A stretch of 64,000 bases of DNA from Streptococcus constellatus (GTDB taxonomy: Bacteria > Bacillota > Bacilli > Lactobacillales > Streptococcaceae). How positions within the stretch are numbered: the stretch's first letter is position 1; each line of letters begins with the position of its first letter. The translations under genes were made by a program, and so were the position numbers. Shown in pieces: positions 8,142 through 20,015 of the stretch. The notes below the pieces were generated by a model that worked only from the letters and a program-made list of their open reading frames with translations, had not been told where the DNA came from and did no database searches. The stretch spans positions 49,890 to 113,889 of the forward strand of contig NZ_CABHMZ010000021.1 in the NCBI RefSeq assembly GCF_902167705.1, in the 5' to 3' direction.

Positions 8142-9983
8142 ATGACAAAATTAAGAGAAGATATTCGCAATATCGCTATTATCGCTCACGTCGACCACGG
8201 GAAAACAACGCTGGTGGACGAATTATTGAAGCAATCACATACTTTGGACGAGCGCAAAGAGTTGCAAGAACGCGCAATGGACTCTAACGATCTTGAAAAA
8301 GAACGTGGAATTACCATTCTTGCTAAAAATACAGCGGTTGCTTATAATGGCGTCCGCATCAATATTATGGATACACCGGGGCACGCGGACTTTGGTGGAG
8401 AAGTTGAGCGGATCATGAAAATGGTGGACGGGGTTGTTCTGGTCGTTGATGCCTATGAAGGAACCATGCCACAAACTCGTTTTGTGTTAAAAAAAGCTCT
8501 TGAGCAAGATTTGGTGCCGATTGTTGTCGTTAATAAAATTGACAAACCGTCTGCACGCCCTGCAGAAGTAGTGGACGAGGTTTTAGAACTTTTCATCGAG
8601 CTGGGGGCAGATGATGACCAATTGGATTTCCCTGTTGTGTATGCTTCTGCCATCAACGGAACGTCTTCTATGTCAGACGATCCTGCTGACCAAGAGCACA
8701 CTATGGCACCGCTTTTTGATACTATTATTGATCATATTCCAGCACCAATGGATAATTCAGACGATCCGCTTCAATTCCAAGTTTCTCTTTTGGACTACAA
8801 TGATTTTGTAGGTCGTATCGGGATTGGTCGTGTTTTCCGTGGGACTGTAAAAGTTGGAGACCAAGTGACACTTTCTAAACTAGACGGCACAACGAAAAAC
8901 TTCCGTGTCACCAAGCTATTTGGTTTCTTTGGACTAGAACGTCGTGAAATCGATGAAGCTAAAGCCGGCGATTTGATTGCCGTATCTGGTATGGAAGATA
9001 TCTTTGTTGGTGAAACGATTACTCCGACAGATGCAGTAGAGCCATTGCCAATTCTTCACATTGACGAACCAACGCTGCAAATGACTTTCTTGGTGAACAA
9101 TTCACCATTTGCTGGTCGTGAAGGAAAATGGGTAACATCTCGTAAGGTTGAAGAACGCCTGCAAGCGGAATTGCAAACGGACGTTTCACTTCGTGTGGAT
9201 CCAACTGATTCACCAGATAAATGGATTGTATCCGGTCGTGGAGAATTACACTTGTCAATCCTGATTGAAACCATGCGCCGTGAAGGTTATGAGTTACAAG
9301 TGTCGCGCCCAGAAGTTATCGTCAAAGAAATTGACGGTGTACAATGCGAGCCATTTGAGCGTGTGCAAATTGACACCCCAGAAGAATACCAAGGTTCAGT
9401 TATCCAAAGTCTTTCTGAGCGCAAGGGTGAAATGTTAGACATGGTGGCTACCGGAAACGGACAAACACGTTTGATTTTCCTTGTGCCTGCGCGTGGCTTG
9501 ATTGGGTACTCGACTGAATTCCTTTCTATGACGCGTGGTTACGGGATTATGAACCATACCTTTGACCAATATCTACCATTGATTCCAGGTGAGATTGGTG
9601 GACGCCGTCGTGGAGCTCTCGTGTCAATTGATACAGGAAAAGCAACGACTTACTCTATCATGTCTATTGAAGAACGTGGAACCATTTTTGTCAATCCAGG
9701 TACAGAGGTTTACGAAGGAATGATTATTGGTGAAAATTCACGTGAAAATGACTTGACGGTTAATATTACAAAAGCCAAACAAATGACCAATGTTCGGTCT
9801 GCAACGAAAGACCAAACAGCGGTTATTAAAACGCCTCGTATTTTGACATTGGAAGAATCACTTGAATTCTTGAATGATGATGAGTACATGGAAGTTACAC
9901 CAGAATCAATCCGTTTGCGGAAACAAATTCTTGATAAAAATCAACGTGCCAAAGCTGCTAAAAAGAAAAAATCAGCTGAATAA
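8142..9983 (+). CDS. typA: Ribosome-associated GTPase TypA/BipA
   Basis: A translational GTPase related to EF-G that aids 50S subunit assembly and stress adaptation. G1 is [10 protein letters not shown] near residue 15, the switch region is ERGITI, G3 is DTPGHADF, and G4 is NKID. The beta-barrel domain II follows, then the EF-G-like domains III and V, and the BipA-specific C-terminal domain ([26 protein letters not shown]). At 613 residues it is full length. It has its own promoter (TATAAT near 8098) and the ribosome site AGAGGA. It is followed by a small membrane-protein gene. Confidence 0.97.
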   Translation: MTKLREDIRNIAIIAHVDHGKTTLVDELLKQSHTLDERKELQERAMDSNDLEKERGITILAKNTAVAYNGVRINIMDTPGHADFGGEVERIMKMVDGVVLVVDAYEGTMPQTRFVLKKALEQDLVPIVVVNKIDKPSARPAEVVDEVLELFIELGADDDQLDFPVVYASAINGTSSMSDDPADQEHTMAPLFDTIIDHIPAPMDNSDDPLQFQVSLLDYNDFVGRIGIGRVFRGTVKVGDQVTLSKLDGTTKNFRVTKLFGFFGLERREIDEAKAGDLIAVSGMEDIFVGETITPTDAVEPLPILHIDEPTLQMTFLVNNSPFAGREGKWVTSRKVEERLQAELQTDVSLRVDPTDSPDKWIVSGRGELHLSILIETMRREGYELQVSRPEVIVKEIDGVQCEPFERVQIDTPEEYQGSVIQSLSERKGEMLDMVATGNGQTRLIFLVPARGLIGYSTEFLSMTRGYGIMNHTFDQYLPLIPGEIGGRRRGALVSIDTGKATTYSIMSIEERGTIFVNPGTEVYEGMIIGENSRENDLTVNITKAKQMTNVRSATKDQTAVIKTPRILTLEESLEFLNDDEYMEVTPESIRLRKQILDKNQRAKAAKKKKSAE

Positions 9984-10043
9984 TGAAAGAGTGGTTTGCT
10001 TTGTTGCTAATATATGAAGCGGATAGGCTAGAAAGGAGCAGAA

Positions 10044-10328
10044 ATGTTTTATTTGATCTTTGGGATTCTCATCCTATTATTTTACATTTTTGCTGCTCCA
10101 CAGAGCATTAAAGGGACTTTAAATGTAGTAGTTTTAGTGATTGCCCTAGTCGCTTTTATCATTTTATTAGGATTGGCAGTATTTCAGATTTTTCAATTAC
10201 CGTCTGAATTTTTCGTAGGAATTGCAATGATTGGCGTAGCCTATTTTTCTCTACGTGATATTTCAAAATTGTCACAAAAAGATAAAAAAGTATCGTTTCG
10301 CTCAAAACTTCGTAACAGACAAGAATAA
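10044..10328 (+). CDS. DUF3165 family small membrane protein
   Basis: A 94-residue protein with three predicted membrane segments (about 2-18, 25-50 and 56-72) and a basic cytoplasmic C terminus (KDKKVSFRSKLRNRQE). It matches the streptococcal DUF3165 family, for which no function is known. The ATG follows GAAAGGAG at good spacing. It sits between typA and murD and ends in a clear terminator, so it may be read with typA and uncoupled from the division cluster. Confidence 0.8.
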   Translation: MFYLIFGILILLFYIFAAPQSIKGTLNVVVLVIALVAFIILLGLAVFQIFQLPSEFFVGIAMIGVAYFSLRDISKLSQKDKKVSFRSKLRNRQE

Positions 10329-10354
10329 AAAGCCGTAAAGGCTTTTTTATTTTC
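10327..10354 (+). terminator. Terminator separating typA/DUF3165 from murD
   Basis: AAAAAGCC, loop GTAAA, then GGCTTTTTT and a T-rich tail. The murD -10 element follows almost at once. Confidence 0.87.
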
Positions 10355-10401
10355 TGAAAAAAAGGTAAAATAGATACAGAAGAATTAAAAAGAGGCGTGT
10401 T

Positions 10402-11754
10402 ATGAAGCACATTACAAATTTTGCAAATAAGAAGGTTTTAGTTTTAGGTTTGGCCAAGTCTGGTGAATCCGCTGCTCGTTTACTAGATAAGTTGGGAGCG
10501 ATTGTCACAGTAAATGACGGGAAGCCGTTTGAGGAAAATCCTGCTGCTCAGTCTCTCCTTGAAGAAGGCATCAAAGTTGTCACAGGGGGGCATCCTTTGG
10601 AGCTCTTGGACGAAGAGTTTGAACTGATGGTCAAAAATCCCGGTATTCGTTACGACAATCCTATGGTAGCGAGAGCTTTGGAAAAGAAAATTCCAGTCAT
10701 CACTGAAGTCGAGTTGGCTTATTTGATTTCAGATGCTCCAATCATTGGAATCACTGGTTCTAATGGAAAAACAACGACGACAACAATGATTGCGGAAGTC
10801 TTGACTGCAGGTGGTCAAAATGGTTTGCTTTCTGGGAATATTGGCTTTCCAGCCAGTCAAGTTGCAACCACTGCAACCAAAAATGATACGTTGGCCATGG
10901 AGCTGTCTTCTTTTCAACTCATGGGCATTGAAACCTTTCACCCAGAGATTGCAGTGATTACCAATCTGATGCCAACTCACATTGATTATCATGGCTCTTT
11001 TGAAGAATATGTCGCTGCTAAATGGAACATTCAAGAAAACATGAACAAATCTGACTTCCTCGTGTTGAATTTCAACCAAACATTAGCGAAAGAATTGGCT
11101 GCAAAGACGCAAGCGACTGTTGTGCCATTTTCAACGACGGAAAAGGTAGACGGCGCTTATTTAGAAGGAAACGTCTTGACATTCCGTGGCGAGTCAATTA
11201 TGACAACGGATGAGCTTGGTGTACCAGGTAGCCATAATGTTGAAAATGCCCTTGCAACTATTGCAGTTGCGAAACTGCGTGGCATTGACAATCAAGTCAT
11301 CAAAGAAACATTGGCAGGTTTCGGTGGCGTTAAACACCGCCTTCAATATGTTGGTGAAATCAACCATGTAAAATTTTATAACGATAGCAAATCCACGAAT
11401 ATTCTTGCAACGCAAAAGGCCTTGTCTGGTTTTGACAATAGCAAGGTTATCTTGATTGCTGGTGGACTGGATCGTGGCAATGAATTTGACGAATTGGTGC
11501 CAGATATTCAAGGATTGAAGAAAATGGTTATTCTTGGAGAATCTGCAGCACGTGTCAAGAGAGCAGCAGATAAAGCAGGTGTTAGCTATATGGATGCTGC
11601 TGATGTGAAAGATGCGACGCAAAAGGCTTTTGCTGAAGCTCAAGCAGGTGACATTGTTCTTCTCAGTCCTGCAAATGCTAGCTGGGACATGTATCCAAAT
11701 TTTGAAGTTCGTGGCGATGAGTTTATTACAACATTTGAAGAATTAAAGGGTTAA
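10402..11754 (+). CDS. murD: UDP-N-acetylmuramoyl-L-alanine--D-glutamate ligase
   Basis: Adds D-glutamate to UDP-MurNAc-L-Ala in cytoplasmic peptidoglycan synthesis. The N-terminal Rossmann domain holds UDP. The central Mur ligase domain has the ATP loop [15 protein letters not shown] at about residues 115-129, the conserved [16 protein letters not shown] and KYNDSK-type ([10 protein letters not shown]) motifs. The C-terminal domain carries the substrate contacts ([17 protein letters not shown]). At 450 residues it is standard. It is the first gene of the division cluster and lies 1 base from murG. Confidence 0.97.
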   Translation: MKHITNFANKKVLVLGLAKSGESAARLLDKLGAIVTVNDGKPFEENPAAQSLLEEGIKVVTGGHPLELLDEEFELMVKNPGIRYDNPMVARALEKKIPVITEVELAYLISDAPIIGITGSNGKTTTTTMIAEVLTAGGQNGLLSGNIGFPASQVATTATKNDTLAMELSSFQLMGIETFHPEIAVITNLMPTHIDYHGSFEEYVAAKWNIQENMNKSDFLVLNFNQTLAKELAAKTQATVVPFSTTEKVDGAYLEGNVLTFRGESIMTTDELGVPGSHNVENALATIAVAKLRGIDNQVIKETLAGFGGVKHRLQYVGEINHVKFYNDSKSTNILATQKALSGFDNSKVILIAGGLDRGNEFDELVPDIQGLKKMVILGESAARVKRAADKAGVSYMDAADVKDATQKAFAEAQAGDIVLLSPANASWDMYPNFEVRGDEFITTFEELKG

Positions 11755-11755
11755 G

Positions 11756-12826
11756 ATGAAAAAGATTATATTTACAGGTGGAGGAACGGTTGGTCATGTG
11801 ACTCTAAACCTTTTACTCATTCCAAAATTTCTAGAAGCAGGCTGGCAAGTCCACTATATCGGTGACAAGCATGGGATTGAATACCAAGAAATCCAGAAGT
11901 CGGGATTGAATATAACTTTTCATTCAATAGCAACAGGAAAATTACGCCGTTATTTTTCTTGGGAAAATATGCTGGATATTTTCAAAGTAACTTGGGGGAT
12001 TTTACAATCCTTAGGAATTATGATAAAGGTTCGTCCACAAGCTCTTTTTTCTAAAGGTGGATTTGTGTCGGTTCCTCCAGTAATTGCAGCGCGTTTATCT
12101 AGAGTACCAGTTTATGTGCATGAGTCAGATCTCTCTATTGGCTTGGCCAATAAAATTGCTTACAAATGTGCGATAAAAATGTATTCTACTTTTGAGCAAG
12201 CCCATGCGTTGACAAAAATTGAGCATGTAGGAGCTGTGACAAAGGTAGGAGAAAAAATAACTGCTCCAAATGAGCAGATTCAAGCGATTCAGCAGCATTT
12301 TGATGAAAACCTTCCGACACTTCTTTTTGTTGGTGGGTCAGCCGGAGCAAGGGTTTTTAATGATTTTGTAACGGCAAATAAAGCAGAGCTAACTCAGCAT
12401 TACAATATTATCAATTTATCAGGCGATGCTCATTTAGATGAATTATCAAATCATCTGTACCGAATTGCCTATGTGACTGACCTCTATCAACCGTTGATGA
12501 ATTTAGCAGATGTCGTTGTTACGCGTGGCGGATCTAATACAATTTTTGAGTTATTGGCTATGGCAAAACTCCATGTGATTGTTCCTTTGGGACGTGAAGC
12601 AAGTCGCGGTGATCAGATTGAAAATGCAGATTATTTTGTAAAAAAAGGCTATGCTAAAAAATTAGACGAGCCTCAACTGAATTTGGAAAATCTCCAAAAA
12701 GTGATGACAGAGTTGCTTGAGCAGAGAGAATGTTATGAAGAAAACATGAAACAGTCTCACGAAATAAAATCGTTAGATGAATTTTATAACCTTTTAAAAA
12801 ATGACATAGATAAAGGAAGAAAATGA
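11756..12826 (+). CDS. murG: UDP-GlcNAc--lipid I GlcNAc transferase
   Basis: A peripheral membrane glycosyltransferase that converts lipid I to lipid II on the inner leaflet. The first glycine-rich loop is GGGTVGHV, the second [10 protein letters not shown], and the C-terminal domain has [12 protein letters not shown] and the UDP-GlcNAc signature [20 protein letters not shown]. At 356 residues it is standard. It starts one base after the murD stop and its end overlaps the start of divIB by 4 bases (ATGA), so murD-murG-divIB form one coupled transcript. Confidence 0.97.
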   Translation: MKKIIFTGGGTVGHVTLNLLLIPKFLEAGWQVHYIGDKHGIEYQEIQKSGLNITFHSIATGKLRRYFSWENMLDIFKVTWGILQSLGIMIKVRPQALFSKGGFVSVPPVIAARLSRVPVYVHESDLSIGLANKIAYKCAIKMYSTFEQAHALTKIEHVGAVTKVGEKITAPNEQIQAIQQHFDENLPTLLFVGGSAGARVFNDFVTANKAELTQHYNIINLSGDAHLDELSNHLYRIAYVTDLYQPLMNLADVVVTRGGSNTIFELLAMAKLHVIVPLGREASRGDQIENADYFVKKGYAKKLDEPQLNLENLQKVMTELLEQRECYEENMKQSHEIKSLDEFYNLLKNDIDKGRK

Positions 12827-13878
12827 CAAAAAAGAAGCAAGAGGATCAGAAAGAACAGGAAAAACAACTTTCTGAATGGCAAAAAAGAAACAAGGAATAT
12901 CTTGAAAAAAAGGCTCAAGAAGAAGCTGAAAAAGAGAAAGAATTGGCAGAGCAAAAAAAGCAGCATTTGCCAAATCCTGAAAAATCAGATGTAGGCGAGG
13001 AAGATGAAAAACCAGAAGTAACATCTGATACTCAAGAAGCAGAATCAGAGGACTTAGAAGAATCCACTGAGACAGAGTTCTCCGAGGAAGAACAAGATGA
13101 GCCTCTTGATAAAACAGCCTTGAGAAAAAAGAAGAAAGCGGAACGCAAACAAGCAAAACGCAAAGAAAAAGAGGGTAGAGAAAAAATCGCACCTCGTCAT
13201 GTTTACCGTGCTCTTCCAGTCTTGATTCTAAGTTCTGTTTTGTTGATTTTAGCTGTTTATTTTATCAGTCCCTATTCAAAATTAAAGAACATAGAGGTGA
13301 CGGGAAATAAACAGATTTCTAAAACAGAGGTCTTGGAGGCCTCTAGTATTCAAAAAGACGATTACACCTTGACGACCTATTTGAGCCAAAAAGCTCATGC
13401 TAAGAATATCAAACAGTCAAATTTATGGGTTGAAAAAGCAGAAATAATCTATCAGTTTCCTATTACATTCAAAATTAAAGTGACAGAATATAAAGTTGTC
13501 GCTTATGATTATTCTGGAGAGCAATATTTCCCAGTATTATCTAGCGGGGAGGAAATTGCTAACCCAGTTAATAAATCCCAATTACCTAAAAGTTATATGA
13601 CACTTGATTTTTCAGATAAAGCTATGCTTAAGAAATTTGTGCAACAATTATCAGGTGTTTCTGATGCTATCAAATCGGAAATCCAAACAGTTCAGCATAC
13701 ACCAAGTAAAGCGACCGAAGATTTGTTGACACTCACCATGACAGATGGAAATAAAATTCTAGTTCCCTTGTCAGAAGTGGGCAAAAAGCTACCTTATTAT
13801 GAAAAAATAAAACCACAACTAACAGAAACAAGTACTGTAGATATGGAAGCAGGAATATTTAGTTATCGAATTAGCTAA
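12823..13878 (+). CDS. divIB: Cell division protein DivIB (FtsQ)
   Basis: A bitopic divisome protein of the FtsQ-FtsL-DivIC complex. The cytoplasmic part (residues 1-125) is unusually charged and low in complexity, rich in Lys, Glu and Gln, as in other streptococcal DivIB. One membrane segment follows (about 129-148), then an extracellular POTRA domain starting [22 protein letters not shown]. The ATGA overlap with murG couples it to lipid II synthesis genes. The adjacent ftsA has its own promoter in the 120-base gap that follows. Confidence 0.94.
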   Translation: MTKKKQEDQKEQEKQLSEWQKRNKEYLEKKAQEEAEKEKELAEQKKQHLPNPEKSDVGEEDEKPEVTSDTQEAESEDLEESTETEFSEEEQDEPLDKTALRKKKKAERKQAKRKEKEGREKIAPRHVYRALPVLILSSVLLILAVYFISPYSKLKNIEVTGNKQISKTEVLEASSIQKDDYTLTTYLSQKAHAKNIKQSNLWVEKAEIIYQFPITFKIKVTEYKVVAYDYSGEQYFPVLSSGEEIANPVNKSQLPKSYMTLDFSDKAMLKKFVQQLSGVSDAIKSEIQTVQHTPSKATEDLLTLTMTDGNKILVPLSEVGKKLPYYEKIKPQLTETSTVDMEAGIFSYRIS

Positions 13879-14000
13879 AATAATGCAGAAAATCTAACCA
13901 CTTTTTAAATTTTTGTGTTATAATATGCTTTGAATAACTATACTTTTTTGATAGTTAAATTGATAAGTGAGAAACTTGGTAGACAGAGAGGAATGGTCTA

Positions 14001-15386
14001 ATGGCTAGAGATGGCTTTTTTACAGGATTAGATATCGGAACAAGCTCCATTAAGGTCTTGGTAGCAGAACACGTAAACAATGAATTAAACGTAATCGGAG
14101 TCAGTAATGCAAAAAGTGCTGGTGTAAAAGATGGTATCATTGTAGATATTGAAGCAGCAGCAAGTGCTATAAAATCGGCAATTTCACAAGCAGAAGAAAA
14201 AGCAGGAATTTCCATTAAGTTGGTGAACGTTGGTTTGCCTGCTAACTTGTTACAGATTGAAGCAACACAAGGTATGATTCCTGTGACAAGTGAAACAAAA
14301 GAAATTACAGATGCAGATGTTGAAAACGTTGTGAGATCTGCTTTGACAAAAAGTATGACTCCAGACCGTGAAGTTATTACCTTTATCCCAGAGGAATTCA
14401 TCGTAGATGGTTTCCAAGGAATTCGTGATCCTCGCGGAATGATGGGAATTCGTTTAGAAATGCGTGGTCTTCTATATACAGGCCCACGTACCATTCTTCA
14501 TAATTTGAGAAAAACAGTTGAGCGAGCAGGAGTTCAAGTAGAAAATATTATCATTTCTCCACTTGCCATGACAAAATCCGTTCTGAATGAAGGAGAACGT
14601 GAATTTGGTGCAACTGTCATTGATATGGGTGGTGGCCAAACAACAGTAGCTTCTGTTCGCAACCAAGAACTGCAATTTACCAATATCTATCAAGAAGGTG
14701 GCGAGTATGTCACAAAAGACATTTCTAAGGTTTTAAAAACATCTAAGAAGTTGGCAGAGAGCTTGAAATTTAACTATGGAGAAGCATACGTACCTGCCGC
14801 TAGCAATGAGTCTTTCCAAGTGGAAGTAATTGGTGAAGTGGAACCGGTTGAAGTAACAGAGCGTTATTTAGCAGAAATTATTTCAGCACGTGTTAAACAT
14901 ATTTTTGAACAAATCAAGCAAGATTTAGAGAGAAGACATTTATTAGAACTTCCAGGTGGGATTGTGATTATCGGAGGTGGTGCAATTTTACCAGGTGTGG
15001 TAGAATTGGCACAAGAAGTTTTCGGTGTTCCCGTTAAATTATATGTTCCAAATCAAATCAGTATCCGTAATCCAGCTTTTGCTCATGTCATCAGTTTGTC
15101 AGAGTATGCAGGAAACTTATCTGAAGTGGATGTTTTAGCACAAGCTGCTGTTCATGGTGATGAACTTTTACGGCATCAACCAGTTGAATTCTCTCGTTCA
15201 ACACAGCAAAGTCAGTCGTTCAATCCGTTGCAACGCTTTACTCAATCTCAACAGTCAACTACGACTTTGAACGATGAAGCAACAGAAGAAGTTGAACGTC
15301 CAGAGCCACTTCCAACACAACCTCAACAGCCAAAAGAAAAATTGACAGATCGTGTTCGAAATCTACTTGGTAATATGTTTGATTAA
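14001..15386 (+). CDS. ftsA: Cell division protein FtsA
   Basis: An actin-like ATPase that tethers FtsZ to the membrane. The phosphate-1 motif is GLDIGTSSIKV at residues 9-19; SHS2/1C domain residues follow, then ATVIDMGGGQTTVAS (phosphate 2) and GGIVIIGGGAILPGV (adenosine motif). A glutamine- and proline-rich linker precedes the C-terminal amphipathic membrane-targeting helix, TDRVRNLLGNMFD. At 461 residues it has the long streptococcal linker. An extended -10 TGTTATAAT near 13917 gives it a promoter separate from divIB. ftsZ starts 18 bases downstream. Confidence 0.97.
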   Translation: MARDGFFTGLDIGTSSIKVLVAEHVNNELNVIGVSNAKSAGVKDGIIVDIEAAASAIKSAISQAEEKAGISIKLVNVGLPANLLQIEATQGMIPVTSETKEITDADVENVVRSALTKSMTPDREVITFIPEEFIVDGFQGIRDPRGMMGIRLEMRGLLYTGPRTILHNLRKTVERAGVQVENIIISPLAMTKSVLNEGEREFGATVIDMGGGQTTVASVRNQELQFTNIYQEGGEYVTKDISKVLKTSKKLAESLKFNYGEAYVPAASNESFQVEVIGEVEPVEVTERYLAEIISARVKHIFEQIKQDLERRHLLELPGGIVIIGGGAILPGVVELAQEVFGVPVKLYVPNQISIRNPAFAHVISLSEYAGNLSEVDVLAQAAVHGDELLRHQPVEFSRSTQQSQSFNPLQRFTQSQQSTTTLNDEATEEVERPEPLPTQPQQPKEKLTDRVRNLLGNMFD

Positions 15387-15398
15387 AGGAGAAGGTAA

Positions 15399-16679
<1,281 letters not shown>

Positions 16680-16680
16680 A

Positions 16681-17352
16681 ATGGATTTAGAAAAGAATAC
16701 ACATCAAGTTTTGGAAAATGTAGCGCAAGCTACGCAAAAAGCCAATCGCTCAGAAAAATCAGTAGAAGTAATAGCTGTCACCAAATATGTTGACAGCTCT
16801 ACTGCTAAAGAGCTGGTTAAAGCAGGAATTCATCATATCGGTGAAAATCGAGTAGATAAATTTCTAGATAAATATCAGGCTCTAAAAGATGAACATGTAA
16901 CTTGGCACTTAATTGGTACGCTTCAAAGGCGGAAAGTGAAAGATGTCATCAATTATGTTGACTATTTCCATGCCTTAGATTCAGTAAAATTAGCTCAAGA
17001 AATTAACAAAAGAGCAGAACATATCATTAAATGCTTTTTACAAGTAAATATTTCCAAAGAAGCTAGCAAACATGGTCTTACTGTAGAGGAAATTGATGCT
17101 AGTTTACCTGAGCTAGAAAAACTTGAAAACATTCAGATTGTAGGTTTGATGACCATGGCACCGATTGAAGCAGATGAAGCTGCATTAAATGTCATCTTCC
17201 AACAAGCCTATCAACTACAACAAAGATTACAACGTAAACAGTTATCCAATATGCCTTTTACTGATTTAAGTATGGGAATGAGCCGCGATTATGAAATAGC
17301 CATCGCAAATGGTTCGACTTTTGTCAGAATTGGTACCGCATTTTTTAAATAG
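16681..17352 (+). CDS. ylmE: YggS/YlmE-type PLP homeostasis protein
   Basis: A single-domain PLP-binding protein of the alanine-racemase fold, without known catalysis, that buffers PLP and affects amino-acid pools. The PLP lysine lies in VIAVTKYVDS, and the signatures HHIGENRVDKF, WHLIGTLQRRKVK and LSMGMSRDYEIAI are all present. At 223 residues it is standard. It starts right after ftsZ with no visible ribosome site of its own, so translation is probably coupled. This position in the division cluster is constant in Firmicutes. Confidence 0.93.
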   Translation: MDLEKNTHQVLENVAQATQKANRSEKSVEVIAVTKYVDSSTAKELVKAGIHHIGENRVDKFLDKYQALKDEHVTWHLIGTLQRRKVKDVINYVDYFHALDSVKLAQEINKRAEHIIKCFLQVNISKEASKHGLTVEEIDASLPELEKLENIQIVGLMTMAPIEADEAALNVIFQQAYQLQQRLQRKQLSNMPFTDLSMGMSRDYEIAIANGSTFVRIGTAFFK

Positions 17353-17361
17353 GGAAGTATT

Positions 17362-17907
17362 ATGTCTCTTAAAGATAGATTTGATAAATTCATTGATTAC
17401 TTTACGGAAGATGGTGAAGATGCCGGCGTTCAAACGCCTGAGCTACCACCACGTGTGAGTAGTCAATCTGTGACACCTACCAAAGAAAGAACAGTACATA
17501 CAGCGAGTAGTTCTTCACAGTCTTCTGCAAAATCAGGAGCAAATGAAAACATCACTCGTCTTCATGCGCGTCAGCAAGAATTGGCACAACATCGCACGAT
17601 TTCAGATGATAAAGTGACAATCAATGTTCGTTATCCAAGAAAATATGAAGAAACAACTGAAATTGTTGATTTGTTAATTGTTAATGAAAGCATTTTGATT
17701 GATTTTCAATATATGACAGAAGTACAAGCTCGTCGTTGTTTGGATTATCTGGATGGTGCTCGTTATGTGCTTGCTGGAAGTATAAAAAAAGTTGCAAGCA
17801 CAATGTACCTGCTAACGCCAATCAATGTTATTGTAAATGTTGAGGACTTAAAATTACCTGAAGATTTGCAAAATGGCGAATTTGATTTTGATATGAAACG
17901 TAGATAA
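17362..17907 (+). CDS. sepF: Cell division protein SepF
   Basis: An FtsZ-binding protein that curves and anchors the Z ring. The first 12 residues ([12 protein letters not shown]) form the expected membrane-binding amphipathic helix. A flexible serine-rich region follows to about residue 85, then the globular SepF domain ([40 protein letters not shown]). At 181 residues it is normal for the genus. It has the ribosome site GGGAAG and is tightly linked to ylmE and ylmG. Confidence 0.94.
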   Translation: MSLKDRFDKFIDYFTEDGEDAGVQTPELPPRVSSQSVTPTKERTVHTASSSSQSSAKSGANENITRLHARQQELAQHRTISDDKVTINVRYPRKYEETTEIVDLLIVNESILIDFQYMTEVQARRCLDYLDGARYVLAGSIKKVASTMYLLTPINVIVNVEDLKLPEDLQNGEFDFDMKRR

Positions 17908-17911
17908 AAGC

Positions 17912-18175
17912 ATGGTTTGGATTGTAAATATACTTTATAATTTAGTAAGATTGTATTCATTCATTTTAGTGGTGTATGCTCTCTTATCATGGTTTCCAGG
18001 TGCCTATCAAACGTCGTTTGGTCAGTTGATTTTGCGGATAGTAGAGCCTGTTTTAAAACCATTTCAACGTTTCAACCTACAATTTGCTGGGATTGATTGG
18101 ACGGTTCTTGTCGTTATCTTTCTTCTGAATTTTGTTTCCGGCATCATTTTGAATGTCCTTTTGCTTTTAGCTTAA
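17912..18175 (+). CDS. ylmG: YggT family membrane protein
   Basis: An 87-residue membrane protein of the YggT/YlmG family with two or three hydrophobic segments (about 3-25, 40-50 and 63-86) around the family motif YALLSWFPGAYQTSFGQLILRIVEPVLKPFQR. Its relatives in plastids and bacteria affect division and nucleoid layout, but no activity is known. It sits 4 bases after sepF and 4 bases before ylmH, so the position in the dcw cluster is the main functional clue. Confidence 0.92.
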   Translation: MVWIVNILYNLVRLYSFILVVYALLSWFPGAYQTSFGQLILRIVEPVLKPFQRFNLQFAGIDWTVLVVIFLLNFVSGIILNVLLLLA

Positions 18176-18179
18176 ATTC

Positions 18180-18971
18180 ATGAAGAATACCAAACATTTA
18201 TACCAACATTTTGCAGAAGAAGATCGTGAATTTGTTGATAAAAGTTTAGAACAGATGCAGCGCGTTGAGGATTCTTATTCTTTTGAAGTGACTTCGTTTG
18301 TAAATCCACATCAAGTTGAAGTTTTGCGAAATCTTGGGAATCACTTGCAATTGCAAATATTTTCAAGTTCGGATTATTATACGAGTGAATTTGCTAAAGT
18401 CATTATTGCTCCTCTCTACTATGAATTGCAATTAAGTGATTTTGAAATGGATTTGTTAGAAATCAGCTATGTGAATAAATTTCACCACTTAACCCATTCA
18501 CAAATAATGGGAACGTTATTGAATCAATTAGGAATTGAACGCAAAGTTTTTGGTGATATTCTTGTTGCTTCTGGTAGAGCACAAATTATGGTAGATAGAA
18601 AATTCACCCAATTTTTCATCGATCATATCTCAAGGATAGCAAAGATACCTGTAAAATTGAAGCAAGTGGATTTTTCACAACAGATAGCTGTTCAAGCAGA
18701 TTCAAAGCTAAGAGATGTGCTTGTCTCTAGTATGCGTTTGGATAAAGTGGTGGCTGCTTCATTTCGTTTATCGCGAAGCATTGCCGCTCGGCTGATAGCA
18801 ACAAAGCAAGTTAAGGTAAACTATTCCATGCTGGATAATCCCAGTCATCATTTGTTATTGAATGACTTAATTAGTGTACGAGGATATGGGAGAGTAAAAG
18901 TTTTAAGAGAAAATGGCTTTTCAAAAAATGGAAAGTATAAGTTAACTGTTGAATTATTGTCTAGTAAGTAA
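18180..18971 (+). CDS. ylmH: YlmH family RNA-binding protein (S4 domain)
   Basis: A C-terminal S4 domain (about residues 183-245: KLRDVLVSSMRLDKVVAASFRLSRS) indicates RNA binding. The N-terminal domain (residues 1-160) carries the YlmH signature, including FGDILV. In Bacillus this protein joins a ribosome quality-control pathway on stalled large subunits and genetically touches division. At 263 residues it is standard. It starts 4 bases after ylmG. divIVA follows 9 bases on with a strong ribosome site. Confidence 0.92.
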   Translation: MKNTKHLYQHFAEEDREFVDKSLEQMQRVEDSYSFEVTSFVNPHQVEVLRNLGNHLQLQIFSSSDYYTSEFAKVIIAPLYYELQLSDFEMDLLEISYVNKFHHLTHSQIMGTLLNQLGIERKVFGDILVASGRAQIMVDRKFTQFFIDHISRIAKIPVKLKQVDFSQQIAVQADSKLRDVLVSSMRLDKVVAASFRLSRSIAARLIATKQVKVNYSMLDNPSHHLLLNDLISVRGYGRVKVLRENGFSKNGKYKLTVELLSSK

Positions 18972-18980
18972 GGAGAAAAT

Positions 18981-19754
18981 ATGGCTATTACATCATTAGA
19001 AATTAAAGATAAAGCTTTTGCTCACAAATTTAGAGGATATGATGTTGACGAAGTTGATGAATTTCTTGACATCATTGTCCAAGATTACGAAGATTTAGTT
19101 CGTGTCAATCATGAGCAAGAGTCAAAAATTAAAAATCTGGAAGAACGTTTGACCTATTTTGACGAGATGAAGGATTCCCTTAGCCAGTCTGTATTGATTG
19201 CACAAGATACGGCAGAACGTGTGAAACAAGCGGCAAATGACCGTTCTGAAAACATTGTTCATAAGGCTGAGCAAGAAGCCCAACATTTGTTGGACGAGGC
19301 AAAATACAAGGCTAATGAAATTCTTCGTCAAGCGACAGACAACGCTAAGAAAGTGGCTGTTGAAACAGAAGAGTTGAAAAATAAAACGCGTGTCTTCCAC
19401 CAACGTTTAAAATCAACAATTGAAAGTCAATTAAGCATTGTAAATTCTTCAGAATGGGAAGATATTCTTCGTCCAACAGCTACTTATTTGCAGACAAGCG
19501 ATGAAGCCTTTAAAGAAGTTGTTCAGTCTGCTTTAGGTGAAGTCGTAACGACTCCAGAAGAGGATGAAGTGGATGTGACACGTCAATTCTCCCCAGAAGA
19601 AATGGAAGAATTACAAAGACGTATTGAAGAAGCAAATCGTGAATTAGCAGAAACACAAGCATTTGAAACTTTAGACGAGTCTGTTTTGGGTTTACATTTA
19701 ACAAATGATGAAAGATCAGAAGCTACTTCAACAGAATCTGTAGATATTTTATAA
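18981..19754 (+). CDS. divIVA: Cell division / polar protein DivIVA
   Basis: A membrane-curvature-sensing coiled-coil protein that marks septum and poles. The N-terminal lipid-binding domain reads MAITSLEIKDKAFAHKFRGY, with the family's KxFxxKxRGY-like pattern. A coiled coil covers about residues 35-175 (EERLTYFDEMKDSLSQSV, AEQEAQHLLDEAKYKANEIL). The acidic tail (EDEVDVTRQFSPEEMEELQ) is typical of streptococci. At 257 residues it is standard. It ends the division cluster; the T-box leader of ileS starts immediately after it. Confidence 0.95.
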   Translation: MAITSLEIKDKAFAHKFRGYDVDEVDEFLDIIVQDYEDLVRVNHEQESKIKNLEERLTYFDEMKDSLSQSVLIAQDTAERVKQAANDRSENIVHKAEQEAQHLLDEAKYKANEILRQATDNAKKVAVETEELKNKTRVFHQRLKSTIESQLSIVNSSEWEDILRPTATYLQTSDEAFKEVVQSALGEVVTTPEEDEVDVTRQFSPEEMEELQRRIEEANRELAETQAFETLDESVLGLHLTNDERSEATSTESVDIL

Positions 19755-19764
19755 GAAAATGTAA

Positions 19765-19985
19765 AAACAAGATGTTAACAAAATATTCGCAGCGAGCAGG
19801 TGACGGTGAGAGACCTGTAATCCCTTTTGTTAGGATTATCATTTTACAAACTTAGATCTGAAAACAGTAAGATTTAACGCTTAACTCACGTTACGAGTAA
19901 GAGGGATAGGAATATTATTCTTGTCTAAATGAAGGTGGTACCACGAATTTTCGTCCTTTGGATGAATTTGTGGTTTTTTATTTTA
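19765..19985 (+). promoter_or_regulatory. Isoleucine T-box leader of ileS
   Basis: A structured leader of about 220 bases contains the T-box core AAGGTGGTACCACG (19932-19945) and then a strong terminator: CCACGAATTTTCGTCC against GGATGAATTTGTGG, followed by six T. The variable bulge base is T, which would pair with A73, the discriminator of tRNA-Ile. ATC triplets occur at 19839 and near 19856; which one is the specifier needs a folded model. It controls read-through into ileS. Confidence 0.92.
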
Positions 19986-20015
19986 ATTTGTTACTAATAT
20001 GAAAAAGGAGAATTT